A DNA stretch of 64,000 nt from Haematococcus lacustris (GCA_030144725.1 JASKMD010000025.1:7457663-7521662); one strand, 5' to 3'; shown: positions 48,701-59,520, counted from the first letter of the stretch. A program made the numbers and translations. The notes: generated by a model from the sequence alone, not told the origin.

Positions 48701-51700
48701 ATCTTGAGCAACTCATGGTTTTCACGATCAATGGGGGATACAGGTTTTGGACTGACCAGCAGCTTGCTCCATACTCGTGTTGCTCAGCACTCGTGTTGCT
48801 GTAGTGCACTACTATTTGCGACTGCAGGGATGCACTCACAACTTGCCTAGCCTGGCCTATACTGTGCAAAACTGGGCTGCACAGTTGTTGCAACATACTC
48901 AGTGTACGTGCACTGCCCTGCGTGCAATAACTGGGTGCCCTGCTGGTGGCAGGAGTACCTGCGCAAGAGCAATGCGCTGATGCTGACGGTGCCCCAGGCC
49001 AAGGGCCTGGAGTTTGAGGAGGTGTTCATGGTAAGCCTCGAGGGCGGCGCTGGACGCGATGGCAGCAGCCTGGCAACCAGCCAGCAGGCCCCTGCCCACA
49101 GCCTCCGCGCCACCTGAGCCGTTTTGACCTGAGGGTGCTGCTTTAGTCCAGACCTAGTGGTTATCACTTCCCTAGTCCCTCTCTAGTCCGCAAGCTGTTG
49201 AGCTGTATGGCCTGATGGCTGATCCAGTGCTGACCTGGTGCTGATCACATTGATCACATCTAGCCCTTAGTCCTTTAGTCCCCTAGTCCCTTAGTCCCCT
49301 AGTCCCTAGTCCCCAGTCCCTTAATGGCCTTCAGGGATCCATCCAGCCCATGCAAGGCTGCAGTGGCTGTGTGTGCATGCTGTGCATGCCCCAGGTCGAC
49401 TTCTTCAAGCACTCACCGGCACCAGAGGCTGAGTGGCGGGTGCTCAACAGCTTCTGCCCAGCAGGAGCGCAGCCATCCAGTCTGCGCAGCACCAAGTGAG
49501 CCGTGCTGAGCCACCCACAGCAGGCCTGGTGTGCCCACATGCAGTGGGCCTGGCCTAGTGAAGCTGTTAGTGTCACTGTCACTCACTTGGTGAGAATTAG
49601 TAGCCGCGCCCCTAGCCGGCTCCTTGTAGGCCCCTAGCCACCGGGCTTGAACTGGATGAGCTTCCGGCTTCATGTGCTGCTTCATGTGCTCCGGTAATAT
49701 TTGCAGGGGCCACGTATGGGTGACAACCATAGTATGATATAGTATATTATATTACATAGTATATTATAACTTGAAGTAGCTGCCTCTCCACTTAGCCGCC
49801 CCTTGCCAGATGAGCACCTGTTGTATTGTGCGGTGCTTGGCGCTCATCATGCGCCTGCTTGTGCCCTGTGTCGTGCAGGTTTGACCCCAGCGTGCACCTG
49901 TTGCTGCAAGAGGAGCTGAAGATGCTGTACACAGCCATCACTAGGGCCCGTTGCCACGTGCGTTGCCAATAACAGCAGCTGGCACTCACACCACAATGCA
50001 CGACGAGGAAGACACTTCAGACCCGCATGGTTTCCACCAAGGGCTGGCACTCACTCCACTCCACAGTGGCCATTGCAGTGACAGCCATGACCTGCCTACC
50101 TGTCAGTCGGCTTGCCGCAGCAACTCGACACTGATGGCTCACCCAAAGAAAGAGAGCAAGCAAGAAAGAAAGACTGTGCCCTCACCGTCGGGAGTGTATG
50201 AAGGGAGGAGAGTAGCCTCGAAGCGTGCCCTTGCTACCCTCCCACCAAAGTAAACCCTCCAACTTTGGCATGTGCCAGGTTGAGCAAGTGCACAGTTCTC
50301 GCATGAGCACCAAGACAGGCTGCCTGTGCCAGGTCGAACAATTACTTACATGGCTCGCTGTGGTTGCTGCAGCTCATCATATGTGACGACTCTGAGAAGA
50401 GCACGCCCTTCTACGACCTGATCACTAGATGTGGTTATGGCAACACCAGAATGGACACCATCCTGTGAGTGGGCGGGGTGCGTCATGCAGGCGACTGCAT
50501 ACAGACGTGATGCATGCAGATGCATGCAGACGTGCATGCTGATTAGGCACATGCCTGTTGGCACGATTGTCTGCTAGTCATGATTGTCAGAAGATGCCGT
50601 TGTGCCCAGCCTGCCATTTATTCATGATGCCATTCCTCATGACCTGCGTTTTGTGTATATAGCAAATTCCTAATTCGTAATCACAGTGCATCCAACATTG
50701 CATGGAATGGCGAAGAGGGGTACATTGATGCTGGGAGAAGCCATCCTTGCTCTTATTTTGGCTGTTCCTGTCGTCTAGATTTGTTTTTTTATATATGCTC
50801 ATTGCCTGGGCGATGATGGCGAAACATTAGAATCAAGGTGGAAGGTTAAGATGGGAGAAAAAACTAGACAGTGAGGCGGAGTGTGGATATGAGCTGATGA
50901 TGGAGCAGCCGTGCTGTGTGGCCATTTGTGGGCTGGGAGGTGAAAGGGTCAGTCTGTGTGTTTCACGGCTGGGTGCATGCCTGGGTCAAGTGGCAGGTTG
51001 AAGAGTGTGGGACTGCTGTGGTGTGATTGTAGGGAGGCCAAGCGGTTGGCTGCTGCTGACCAGCCTGTCGAAAGCAAGCAGCACTCGGCAAGCCGCCCTG
51101 ACGGCAGCCATGATGACTTTGGCCAACAGTGGCATGACCGGGCCATGCAGCTCCTGGACAAGGAGGACCTGGACTCCGACACACTGGAGATGGCAAGCAG
51201 GGTGTGTAGTGCAGCGCAATGACACAAAAGTGCTGCACCCCAGATTGCCGCACACATGCTGACTGAGCGTGAGGAGATGGCTTTGTTGCTTTCCACAGCT
51301 GGCATGTGCTGCCCAGCTGCTGCAGACAAGCATCCTGTAGGCAATGAGTGGTGCATGTGTAGGCTTGCATGCTGACCTGCATGCTGACCGACTGCATGCA
51401 GGCATTCACATCAGCTGGCGACCCAGTGCGCTCGGCCGCAGTGTTGGGCCGCAGCCTGCGAATTCTGGCGAGTGAGCTCAGGCCCTCTGACCCCATGGCG
51501 GCGCGCAGCAAGCTCCAGGACGCTGCCTTCCATCTCATGGCTGCGGTTAGGAGGGGTGTGGTCTCAGCTATGGCCAGGCCCGTGAAGCAAGAGGAGGTCT
51601 GTGCCTGGGCGCGTGCTGCCGCTCAGTGCCTGCGGGTGAGTCACTGAGATGGTCAGTGATCCGTGGGGCCAGGGCCAGGGACCCTGCGCCACCCTGACCA

Positions 51701-52236
51701 GCCCTGGTGCAGCCGCTGTCAGTGCAGGCTCCAATGCTCATAGACTCCGATGCTCATCAAACAGGGTGTCTCAGGGTCAGGGTGTCGTGACATAGTGAGA
51801 CAACAGCCTTCACCTCGCGCGTAAGCACTTGACATCATGGGTGGGGCGCTTGTGGGAGCACGTAAGAGCGCTGGGGCTGTCCAGATTCTGTACAGAGGGG
51901 TCCCAGTCACCTCAAGTCAGGCCAGTTGGCTCAGTGCGATGTCAGTTGGTGACAGGCACAACCACCTCATGTGATGTGAAATGGTCATGGGCTTAACTCA
52001 CAAAGTGAGGCAAACAACACGCTGCATTTCAAAATGTGCCGGGCAAGTTGAGCACATGCAGCTACTTTTTGCTGCTACCCCTGTGGTGATGGTGACTGAC
52101 GCTATCACAATGTCTGCATCAACACCGCAAGACCAACACAAGTGTGCGACATGACTGCAGTGTGCTTCTCCCGCAGGAGTTGAGGCTGCGAGATGCTTCA
52201 ACGGCTGTGTTGTCCAAGCTGCGGCTTGCAGCATAG
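36747..52236 (+). CDS. TRANK1-like protein: ankyrin-type repeats plus UvrD-like SF1 helicase
   Basis: Exons in the first half (36747-36852, 37241-37520, 37700-37900, about 38099-38219, 39323-39577, 40077-40330, 40556-40662 and others) encode helical ankyrin-like repeats (LSRALVAGNHEAAQ, AVELLLAHG). The second half follows the family of human TPR and ankyrin repeat-containing protein 1. Walker A GRSGTGKTT is in 42872-42996, followed by FVTRSRTLKEQVRKAFRRM and FPLFLTSREYLNML. GLGRKRAATF is in 46211-46341. The DExQ motif RDE|VQDFTQAEL is split across 46738 and 46916, followed by CGDTAQTIARGIGFRFTDIR. NHRTH is in 47631-47695, GILNAAAVVVDAL in 48056-48229, QAKGLEFEEVF in 48953-49030, LYTAITRAR in 49879-49957, then 50373-50464, 51033-51201, 51402-51635 and the stop exon 52177-52236. 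All SF1 motifs are present, so it is probably an active ATPase; its substrate is unknown. The 5' end and several early joints are uncertain. Confidence 0.85.
43003..43126. repeat. Inverted repeat in the intron after the Walker A exon
   Basis: Arms of 28 bp with one mismatch (gctggcatgcaagcggct... and its reverse complement) lie about 65 bp apart. The match continues in rearranged blocks: cattgtgtaca, which overlaps the end of the Walker A exon, reappears inverted near 43154-43164, and gcttgcagttgc also occurs in both orientations. An inverted copy of the exon edge has therefore been inserted in its own intron. Confidence 0.8.
43698..43800 (+). repeat. 79-bp tandem duplication across an exon 3' end
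   Basis: The exon end cgcaaggccttcaggcgcatgcag with its GT donor at 43698-43721 recurs at 43777-43800, again followed by GT. The bases after both copies stay similar (ccttgggtcttgtgc versus cttgggtctcgtgc). The second copy has its own upstream CAG and so could act as an alternative small exon or donor. Confidence 0.85.
45762..45978 (+). repeat. Duplicated acceptor and exon start (offset 146 bp)
   Basis: The segment from tgtcatcccacacatcccac through the exon start (PKQRGLLSPAHIWTEI) is present at 45762-45832 and again at 45908-45978. Only the second copy continues into the conserved CSYLKGSVEAVKQPT. The first runs into unrelated sequence and is probably a decoy exon start; its offset is not a multiple of three. 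Confidence 0.85.
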
Positions 52237-53349
52237 TACAGGTCATGAGCTGCAGGACAGCAGGTGTAGTTGTGAGTGCATCCACTCGTGAGTTGAGTGT
52301 TGTAGCAGTCCCCAGCCAGCTGTGGCCCAGACATCTGTGTGACCGCTGGCAAGAGCAGGTGCTCAGGACCTGTCTTGCAACACCAGTGGCGATTGGCCTA
52401 TGCCGCACATTGAAGCCTGATGCTGAGACAAAGCAGGAAACTGGACCAGGCCAACGTAGTTCACCAAATGCAAAGTACTGGCCCTCATGAGCAGGTCATG
52501 GGGTCAAGAGCAGATCCACCATAGCCCACTGAGGTATGTTGGCCTAACCACAAAGCGAGTCACTCGTGGTTACTACATGTGGCCTCTGCCGTGGCCTGCT
52601 GTGGCCTCTGCCCCGGGAATGCTGCTGCAGGGTTGAACACTGACAGGCCTCACTAACACACCACCAGCCTCCCAGGGCTTGCACATGAGCCGCCTAGGGT
52701 GTTTGCACTACTGGGAGGGACACGCGTTCAGGCTGGTTGCATTCAGCGATGAGGCAGCAGGCTTTGGCAAGAGTGCTAGCTGCTCGAGCTCGTGGGCTTG
52801 TGGGTGGTGTGCGCATGACGTGGAACCATGCGGCCAAGGCATGAGTGTGCAGGCAGTAGTGCAGGCAGCAGTGCAGGCTGCCTATGTTGATTTAGCTTGT
52901 TGGGCTGTAAGTGTATTAGGCATGTACCGTACTCTCCCTTTTGATTCGCGTCCGCGAATCGTATTTTTTGGCCTCGCGAAGTCGCGAACGAGTAAACAAT
53001 GTGATTTTTACCGAATCGCGAAGTGGTCAAACAATTATTTGACTTGCGTAAAAGATGATGCGAGGGACCGCTTTGTGGTCCGTGGCATCTGTGCCGGCGA
53101 CGCAGCCGAAAATCTGGTACGCCAGGTTGACCAACACGATGAAATGCTCCATCAAGGGGCTTTCTAATCATAACCCTAACCCTAACAATAACTCTTAACC
53201 AGATTAACAAGCCTAAGCCAGCACCAATAGCACAGGCCATGCCCACTGCGCATGGGTGACTGCTTGGGCACACATAGAGTGTTCAGAGGAGGATGTCACA
53301 ACCATGAGCGTGACTGTGCGGAATGCGCGACATGGACTAGCCATGCAAG
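52237..53349. other. Intergenic region with part of a DNA element end
   Basis: No gene is resolved. Position 52925-52950 carries a 26-bp sequence (taccgtactctcccttttga...) that is repeated exactly in inverse orientation at 60972-60997. It is followed by a GATTCGCG/CGCGAATC palindrome and several tcgcga motifs. A short taaccctaaccctaac telomere-like run lies at 53166-53185. Confidence 0.5.
52925..52950 (+). repeat. 26-bp terminal-type repeat, copy A
   Basis: Identical over 26 bp to the reverse complement of 60972-60997. Inside both copies the sequence becomes AT-rich and contains gtaaacaat or its complement, as expected for two diverged members of one DNA transposon family that keep the same end. 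Confidence 0.7.
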
Positions 53350-53868
53350 TAGGGAGCGCAATCTAGTCGAGATCTCGACGAGATCTCGACGAGTCAAATC
53401 TAGTCGAGATCTCGACTCGATTTGACTCGACTAGACGGGTTTTTATGAATTCTGCCATGGGATGATTTCACTCCGCCCACTCAACTAGCTGCAGGCAGGC
53501 TAGGTGCATCTATCTGCCCGCCTGCGTGCAAGGCACTATGTAACAGTTGTGTTTGTAAGGTCGAAATGCATGTTTGGCTGAGGCATAAGTGCCGCCAAGC
53601 ATGCTGAGTTGTGCGGCTATTGTGTCCACGTAGAGCGAGTGTATACGTACTCATCGACAGCCTCGGAGTCCTGTAGTGGTAATACAGTGTACTTACATCG
53701 TGAACTAAATCATGAAGAGGATAATAGTCATTGCGAACCATGAAGTCTCTAAAACGTTGCATGCACGTTCTTGCATGCAAAAAGCTGAGTGTCAGGATTA
53801 CTACACACTACGAGTTGGGGAAGTGATGGTGGCCTGCAGTGATTGTACTGAGAGGTGGTGGTGGCTGC

Positions 53869-54489
53869 CTACTCGCCCATGCGTGCGAGGAGCTGAGCCT
53901 CAGTGTTGTGGCGAGCACCCAACCCAGCGTTGGCCTTGATGTAGATGAGCATCTTGGCGCGCTCTAGGGTAAGCCTGGTGCGGGCGGATGTGAACAACCT
54001 GCCCCATGCTGACCAATTGCGCTCTGATGCAGCCGAGGTGGCATGCACACCCAACAGCCTGCTGGCTGCAACAGCCAGATGGGGGAAGCCGCGGGGGCCT
54101 GCCTTGCCCCAAAAGGCTCGCCGCATGCTGATTGGCTCCACGGCCACCCTGCCAGCTGCATCTGGTGGCTTGGGGGCAAGCAGAGCTGCGAACCTCTCCA
54201 GCTCGCTGTCCCCCCAACCACCAAGCTGCAGCACATCTACCTCCCGCTGCACGGCTTGTTTGACCTGGCTGTCAGTGAGGTCTGGTCGCAAATGCTTGCT
54301 GAGGCGTGCCACCGTGGTGATGGCGTCCTCCTTCTCCTGTGGTGACAGCAGCCCAAAGGGGGGCTGGGGAGATGCGTTGAGACTGTCCTTGGGCGGGGCA
54401 AAGTTCACGCCGTCTAGCACGTAAGCGGCTGGCATGACCGGCCAGTAACCCTTGGCCAGCCGCTCCCGCAACAAGTCAAGCACCCACTC

Positions 54490-54564
<75 letters not shown>

Positions 54565-55360
54565 CCTGTCTGCCTGCCTGCCTCCATCTCCAGCTCAAGC
54601 ACAAGGGACATCTAATTGTACTTACGTTTGTCACCTCCAGTTCTGCCACCTGCTTCGCCACCTTTCGCTGGACTTCCTGGTACCGCAACAGCAGCTGAGA
54701 GGTTAGCAAAGACCTCTCGCTCATCATGCCAATGCCAACCAGTGTGAAGGCATCTCGCAGCCATGGATTGTCCACCTGAAGTCACCGAGCAAGATGCTTG
54801 TAGGCAAGCTCCGTCTGCATGCCTCACACATATGCATACCTTAGCAAACGGGATTTCTGCATCGATAAACCACATATGAATCCTTCGCCAAAACTCAGTC
54901 ATGATGTTAGCAGGCAAGCGCTGGGCTGGGTTCCAGCACGCAGTTATGCGCTCGAAGGGCATGTCATTTGATGCGCCATCAGCATCTGCAGCATCTTGTC
55001 CTGAGCGGGGCCGCTTGTTGCACTGGTGTCACTCAGGTTTGCGTCACTCAGGTTACCACAGGAGAGGGTCACTTTGCAGTCATTGCAGACCGCCTTGATC
55101 TTGCCCCCAACAACCTCGATGCTGTACTTTTGCGCATGCACGCTGTTGCCGTGCGCCTGGACAATTTCCTCGAGCGTCAGGACTTTCTTGTTGTATCGCG
55201 CGGTGAGTTCGGGAGGCTGAGGCGGGAGAGGGGCCTCGGGCTCCATCTTGCAGTTCAGACGCTGCTGGGCATGTCCGGGCATGTCTATGCAAACCAACTT
55301 TAACCGCCACCCCAGCCAGGCCAGCATATCATTCGCTGAGCGGCGCCACAACGTCCACAC
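53869..55360 (-). pseudogene. Internally deleted hAT transposase
   Basis: The first coding part (to 54944) has a basic N-terminus with KVLTLEEIVQAHGNSVHAQK and a Cys pair CNDC that may be a degenerate BED finger. Spliced pieces follow: ERITACWNPAQRLPANIMTE, then IPFAKV joining VDNPWLRDAFTLVG near 54842 and 54775. The last part (54483-53869) has LLRERLAKGYWPVMPAAYVL and ends in the hAT dimerisation motif, HATSAASERNWSAWGRLFTS followed by ARTRLTLERAKMLIYIKAN. The RNase H-like catalytic core that should lie between about 54610 and 54485 is absent. In its place is a GGCT microsatellite. The element is therefore non-autonomous; its ends could still be mobilised by a relative. Confidence 0.85.
54490..54564 (+). 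repeat. (GGCT)n microsatellite at the transposase deletion point
   Basis: About 18 tandem ggct units sit exactly where the transposase core is missing, between the N-terminal and C-terminal coding parts. Confidence 0.95.
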
Positions 55361-55524
55361 AGGTACCTTAAGCAGGTGCGCTATTCAAAAGGCTCATCTC
55401 GAGTCCATCTCGACCGTCGAGTCGAGTCGAGAAAAACTCGACTCGAAATTTCGAGTCGAAACGTCTCGTCTAGTCGAGTTGCGCTCCTTACATGCAAGCA
55501 TGATAGATGAAGAGATATGCCGGC

Positions 55525-56142
55525 ATTGCAAGCAGCCACAGGAGCATAGCGACCATATATGCACGGGGGAGGTTTAGTGCCCTATCTAGTGCAATGTCTA
55601 GGTGGTAACAAGGTGCACAGTGACAGTGCTCTTGCACAGTGGCTTTGACTTTTGTAACGGAGCTGAGACCAGGGAGCCTGTGAGGGCGGGAGAACGAGAC
55701 AGGACCCGGGGTCAGATAGAGTTCTGAGCCAAGGTTACAGCATAGCAGAGATGACCAATAGAGCACGGCTTACCTGTGAGGGCGGGAGAACGAGACAGGA
55801 CCCGGGGTCAGATAGAGTTCTGAGACAAGGTGCCTGTCTCTGCCCTCACAGAGCCTTAAGTACTCAAAAGCATTCACATTCTTAGTCATCCACGTGAAAA
55901 GGGAAAAGGTGTACGTAAACTGTGAACTTCTGTGCTCGTTGCATCCGCCTAGGTTCGGAGCACCTTGCACAGAGAGCAACAGTACTCAGTTCGCTAAAGA
56001 TCAGACATGCAAGTCAGTTTAAAAGATGCAAGCCGCCCATGCTGCGCATGTCCACTACAACTTTGGTGACCGGGTGGCTTGACTTGGTGACCTGTGCAAG
56101 CAGTATGTGAATCACGGAGGATTGACATGTTATACGAGGAAT
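55525..56142. repeat. 206-bp dispersed repeat, copy A, split by a solo LTR
   Basis: Bases 55525-55652 and 56065-56142 together match 60634-60839 with a few substitutions (shared blocks attgcaagcagccacaggag, cgggggaggtttagtgccct and cacggaggattgacatgtta). Subtracting the 407-bp insert and its 5-bp duplication leaves exactly 206 bp, the length of the intact copy. Confidence 0.92.
55653..56059. mobile_element. Solo LTR with 5-bp target duplication
   Basis: The insert starts TGTAACGG and ends ACTACA (TG...CA with inverted TGTA/TACA) and is flanked by acttt on both sides (55648-55652 and 56060-56064). The uninterrupted counterpart at 60634-60839 shows the empty site. Inside, a 56-bp block beginning cctgtgagggcgggagaacg occurs twice (about 55678 and 55772). 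No internal retroelement genes remain, as expected after recombination between two LTRs. Orientation is not determined. Confidence 0.88.
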
Positions 56143-56649
56143 CTACATATAAAAACCTTAAGGGGGCAAGAAAAATGTGCTCGGAATGGCCTACGATTCA
56201 GCGTGCGACCTCTCCTAACTTCGACACCGCATAGTACATCGAGGAAATCGATTGCGACTCACTGTGCGGTAAGATCGAAAGTCGTTCTGAAATTTGGAGG
56301 CCCTAAAAATAGAGATGAGTAGTGGGTCTGTTATAGTACACGCCAGCGCGTCCACTCGCGGTGTTTCATTTTGAAGGGTCTGGCCGCCCCGTCAACCGAC
56401 AGTCCAGTCAAACTGACCCTCATCCCCTGCGGAGTACAGCCCCGGCCCTAGATGAACATGACACAGGTTGGTCCATCATTTTAAACAGACAGCCGCAGTC
56501 CAGGGCCAGGACTGGGCTGCACCTCACGGATGCGGCGCTTGGCCGTGGCGTGCGTGGCGTGCACGTCAACCTTGCGCACTGCCTATGCGGTAAAACATGT
56601 TCAGCCTCTGCTTCAGCGCGAGGGAGCCTCACGTCCCCAATGCAATGTC

Positions 56650-57112
56650 TAGCCCCGAAAAGCAGCCAGGCTAGCAGCAGGGGCAGCAGCAGCAGGGGTT
56701 GCAGCAGCAGGGGCAGCAGCAGTAGGGGCAGCAGCTGCAAGGGCAGCAGTAGTAGCGGCACCAGCGGCACCAGCGGCACCAGCGGCAGCAGCAGGGGCAG
56801 CAGCAGCAGCACCACCAGCGGCAGCAGCAGGGGCAGCAGCAGCAGGGGCAGCAGTAGCGGGGGCAGCAGCAACAGGGGCAGCAGTAGCAGGGGCAGCAAC
56901 ATCAGCGGCAGCAGCAGGGTCGGCAGCAGCATCAGCGGGAGCAGCAACAGGGGCAGCAGTAGCAGGGGCAGCAGCAGCGATGGCAGCAGCGGCGTCGGCG
57001 TCGGCAGCAGGGGCAGCAGGAGCAGCAGCAGCAGGGGCAGCAGCAGCAGGGGCGGCTGGGGCAGCAGGGGCAGCGGCAGCAGCGGCTGGGGCAGTGGCAG
57101 CAACCTTACGAT
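56650..57112 (+). repeat. GCA/GGGGCAGCAG low-complexity block
   Basis: Imperfect gcagcagcaggg units run for about 460 bp and keep one frame open on each strand (Ser/Gly-rich on plus, Leu/Pro- or Ala/Pro-rich on minus). No flanking domain supports a gene. Confidence 0.85.
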
Positions 57113-57799
57113 CTAAAGCAGGAGGCAACAGCTTGAGCATGCAACTGGGTGCGGCAGCAGGCTGGAAGTGGAGGGAGTTCCATTATTAGGGTGTTGATGG
57201 GATTGTTAGGGTGCTATTCGGGTGCTGGGATTATTAGGGTGTTGATAAGATCACATGTTGCATGCTGGTGGTTTATACTTGGCAATGGGTGTAGAGGGAT
57301 TGTGCGATGGTACACATTTGATGCTACAGTTGAATACTACAAGCGATGAACAGCCAGCTGACGATCGGCAAGCACGACAACGGGGACATGACTGGCTCTA
57401 CATGAGAGTTGTAGGATTCAACAGGAGTCACAATGTAACAAACAGCAACACGGTGAAAATATATTCCACTAGAGCAATGTCATATGTCCTTTGAGGTGGC
57501 TGCGGCCAGTGTTCAGTAAGGCATAGCAATCTCGCACATCACGGGCCACACTGTCAACATGAGCATGACTTGAGCAGATTCCAATTGACCTGACACATGA
57601 CCTTCCCTGGTGGCAGGATAGCAAGGGCATGCCGTGAGGCTTCTCTCCACCCTGCTTGCACGCATGATGGCGAGGGCGTAGTCTTCACTTCTTTACCTGA
57701 CACATGACCTGACGTTGCCATCCCAGAAACGTGCATAGTGTTGTTTGGCTGCATGCGGGCTTGCTTGACCGGCTGACTATCGGGCTGGTTGAGGCCGCA

Positions 57800-59520
57800 C
57801 ATACATATGTAGCCTGCCCTACATCCGGACCGGGAGACACACCCTTTCCATCACAGACCCAATAACCAAAAACAGCCAGCCACCCTCCCCAGTGGCCACA
57901 AACAGCACCTCCGCCTCCCGCTGGACAGGGCCCTACCTACGCCGGGGCACACACGCAACCAACACCAGCTCACACTACCACGGATGGCCATCACGGAACG
58001 GACCACTTTAGCGTACACTGACGGGAGCTGCATTAAGACATCCGAGCCAGCCCCGGCACGCGTCGGGGCGGGGGTCTATATTCCAGAAAACAACGCCTTG
58101 ACTACCATTGCACTGAACGACCCAGAGAACAACACCATCAACAAAGCAGAACTCACAGCGATACACGCGGCACTCAAAGCGGGAGCCAGACGCATCGCCA
58201 CCGACAGCCTCTGCTCCCTCTATCAGATCCGCCGAGCTCTCGCTAACCCTATGTCCCTCATCAATCATAGACATAACGACATCCTGACAGACATCGCCAC
58301 CCTCATCGTCGACAGCCTCGACACGATCCAATTCTTCAAAGTCAAGGCCCACTCGGGCGTCATCGGAAACGAAGGCGCAGATGCCCTTGCTAAGCACGCA
58401 GCGTTACACCCGGAACAAGCCAACACACTAGGGTACCACCCGACAACACGTAAAGAGAGGGGCATATGGCTAAGCAACGGGACCGACGGCGAAACCCTCG
58501 CCCCACTGCCGGACTGCCGCCATAGCGTGCGAGCACACATGCACAGCAGGCACAAGTTAGGCCTCGCCAACCAAGACAGCATTTACTATCAGATGACCCA
58601 AGATATCACCAAAGCTGCGGCAAAGGGAGCGGCCGAAAGAGTGATGACCGACACGAACATCTCCATCCCCGCGCAAAGAACCGCCTTACTCTACCGTACT
58701 GGAGGGCTCTACAACCAAAAGCTAGCTATGCGTTGGAAGCAGGCGACAGACGACCGCTGCCCTCTCTGTGGGGAGGCTGACAGTGCCACACACCTCCTCT
58801 CGGGCTGTAGCGCGACCCTACCACTTGTGCAAGAAAGGCACAACGGGGCCGGCCGCCTTATCGCCAAAGCCATCAGCAAAGGAACCCTCGGCGGGTGCAT
58901 CCGGTTTGCGGACACCGGCAGCTGGGAGAAGGGTGCAAAAGACAACCTCGACCTCCCTAACGACACACTACACACAACACTACGGGCACTTGGCCTCAAG
59001 ACAGCAACGACCAAAAATACCACCAGACCAGACATTCTCATGGTGACGCCCCTACAGAAGACAGGCAAACGTGGCAAAGCCATCAAACGGGTCACTATCA
59101 TAGAAATCAAGTACTGTGCGGACTCCAGATGGGCAGAACAACTGGACAAAGCTCTCAACCAACACACGAAACTGGCACACACCATCCGCAAGGAAGGCCA
59201 CACGGTCGAGATCCGACCAACCCTACTAGGTATAGGCGGCATTACATATGAAACTAACACGCGCCAACACCTTTTGGCCCTTGGGGTCACCCAAAACAAC
59301 GTCATCAAGCTACTAAACAAGCTCACGAGACATGCGGTAGAGGCAGCCCACTCCACTGCCAAGAACAGCTACAGGCTACGAGCTACTAAAGGGGGGGGGG
59401 GGGGGTAGGGGGTCTGTTGCTTCTCGACGGTGGGAGCAGGCCGCGCCCCAGGCGGTAGCTCCTCCCTTAATGCACGCCGGTGAATACCGGCGTAGTCTTC
59501 TTCTTTCTTCTTCTTCTATA
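57800..59520 (+). mobile_element. LINE retrotransposon, 5'-truncated
   Basis: Only the C-terminal coding part is present. Readable sequence before the ORF (PYIRTGRHTLSITDPITKNS near 57815-57875) is in a different frame, which suggests a frameshift or truncation around 57.8-57.95 kb. After the ORF stop at 59408 come about 110 bp of 3' UTR with a gccggtgaataccggc hairpin. A tcttctttcttcttcttc tail at about 59497-59517 may be the 3' end. Confidence 0.75.
57984..59408 (+). CDS. LINE ORF fragment: RNase H, CCHC finger and PD-(D/E)XK endonuclease
   Basis: The 474-residue frame starts with RNase H: YTDGSC (Asp13), NKAELTAI (Glu56), ATDSLCS (Asp74) and GNEGADALAK (Asp133), a complete D-E-D-D set. 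A zinc finger of form C-x2-C-x7-H-x4-C follows at 259-275 (CPLCGEADSATHLLSGC). Then RPD at 348-350 and EIK at 374-376 match the restriction-like endonuclease of R2-type and Dualen-type LINEs. The frame ends in a G15 homopolymer encoding GGGGG before TAG. The reverse transcriptase is missing upstream, so the fragment is not autonomous, although RNase H and endonuclease residues look intact. Assignment to the Dualen/RandI clade is inference from having both RNase H and this endonuclease. Confidence 0.85.
   Translation: MAITERTTLAYTDGSCIKTSEPAPARVGAGVYIPENNALTTIALNDPENNTINKAELTAIHAALKAGARRIATDSLCSLYQIRRALANPMSLINHRHNDILTDIATLIVDSLDTIQFFKVKAHSGVIGNEGADALAKHAALHPEQANTLGYHPTTRKERGIWLSNGTDGETLAPLPDCRHSVRAHMHSRHKLGLANQDSIYYQMTQDITKAAAKGAAERVMTDTNISIPAQRTALLYRTGGLYNQKLAMRWKQATDDRCPLCGEADSATHLLSGCSATLPLVQERHNGAGRLIAKAISKGTLGGCIRFADTGSWEKGAKDNLDLPNDTLHTTLRALGLKTATTKNTTRPDILMVTPLQKTGKRGKAIKRVTIIEIKYCADSRWAEQLDKALNQHTKLAHTIRKEGHTVEIRPTLLGIGGITYETNTRQHLLALGVTQNNVIKLLNKLTRHAVEAAHSTAKNSYRLRATKGGGGG

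Larger units (their letters stand above)
53350..55490 (-). mobile_element. hAT element with 8-bp target duplication
   Basis: The element begins tagggagcgcaa and ends ttgcgctcctta; both ends fit the YARNG rule of hAT termini. It is flanked on both sides by the exact octamer catgcaag (53342-53349 and 55491-55498). Just inside each end lie clustered tctcgac and gtcgag palindromes (53365-53440, 55400-55480), plausible transposase-binding sites. Length is 2141 bp. The transposase remnant on the minus strand confirms the assignment. Confidence 0.93.

Noticed and set aside
53160..53190. Telomere repeat suggesting a chromosome end
   Set aside because: Only two or three taaccc units are present, inside transposon-rich sequence with genes on both sides, so it is an interstitial simple repeat.
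56361..57140. Ser/Gly/Arg-rich, Leu/Pro-rich and Ala/Pro-rich frames as a possible gene
   Set aside because: All are translations of one GCA-rich simple repeat and lack start context, introns or a domain.
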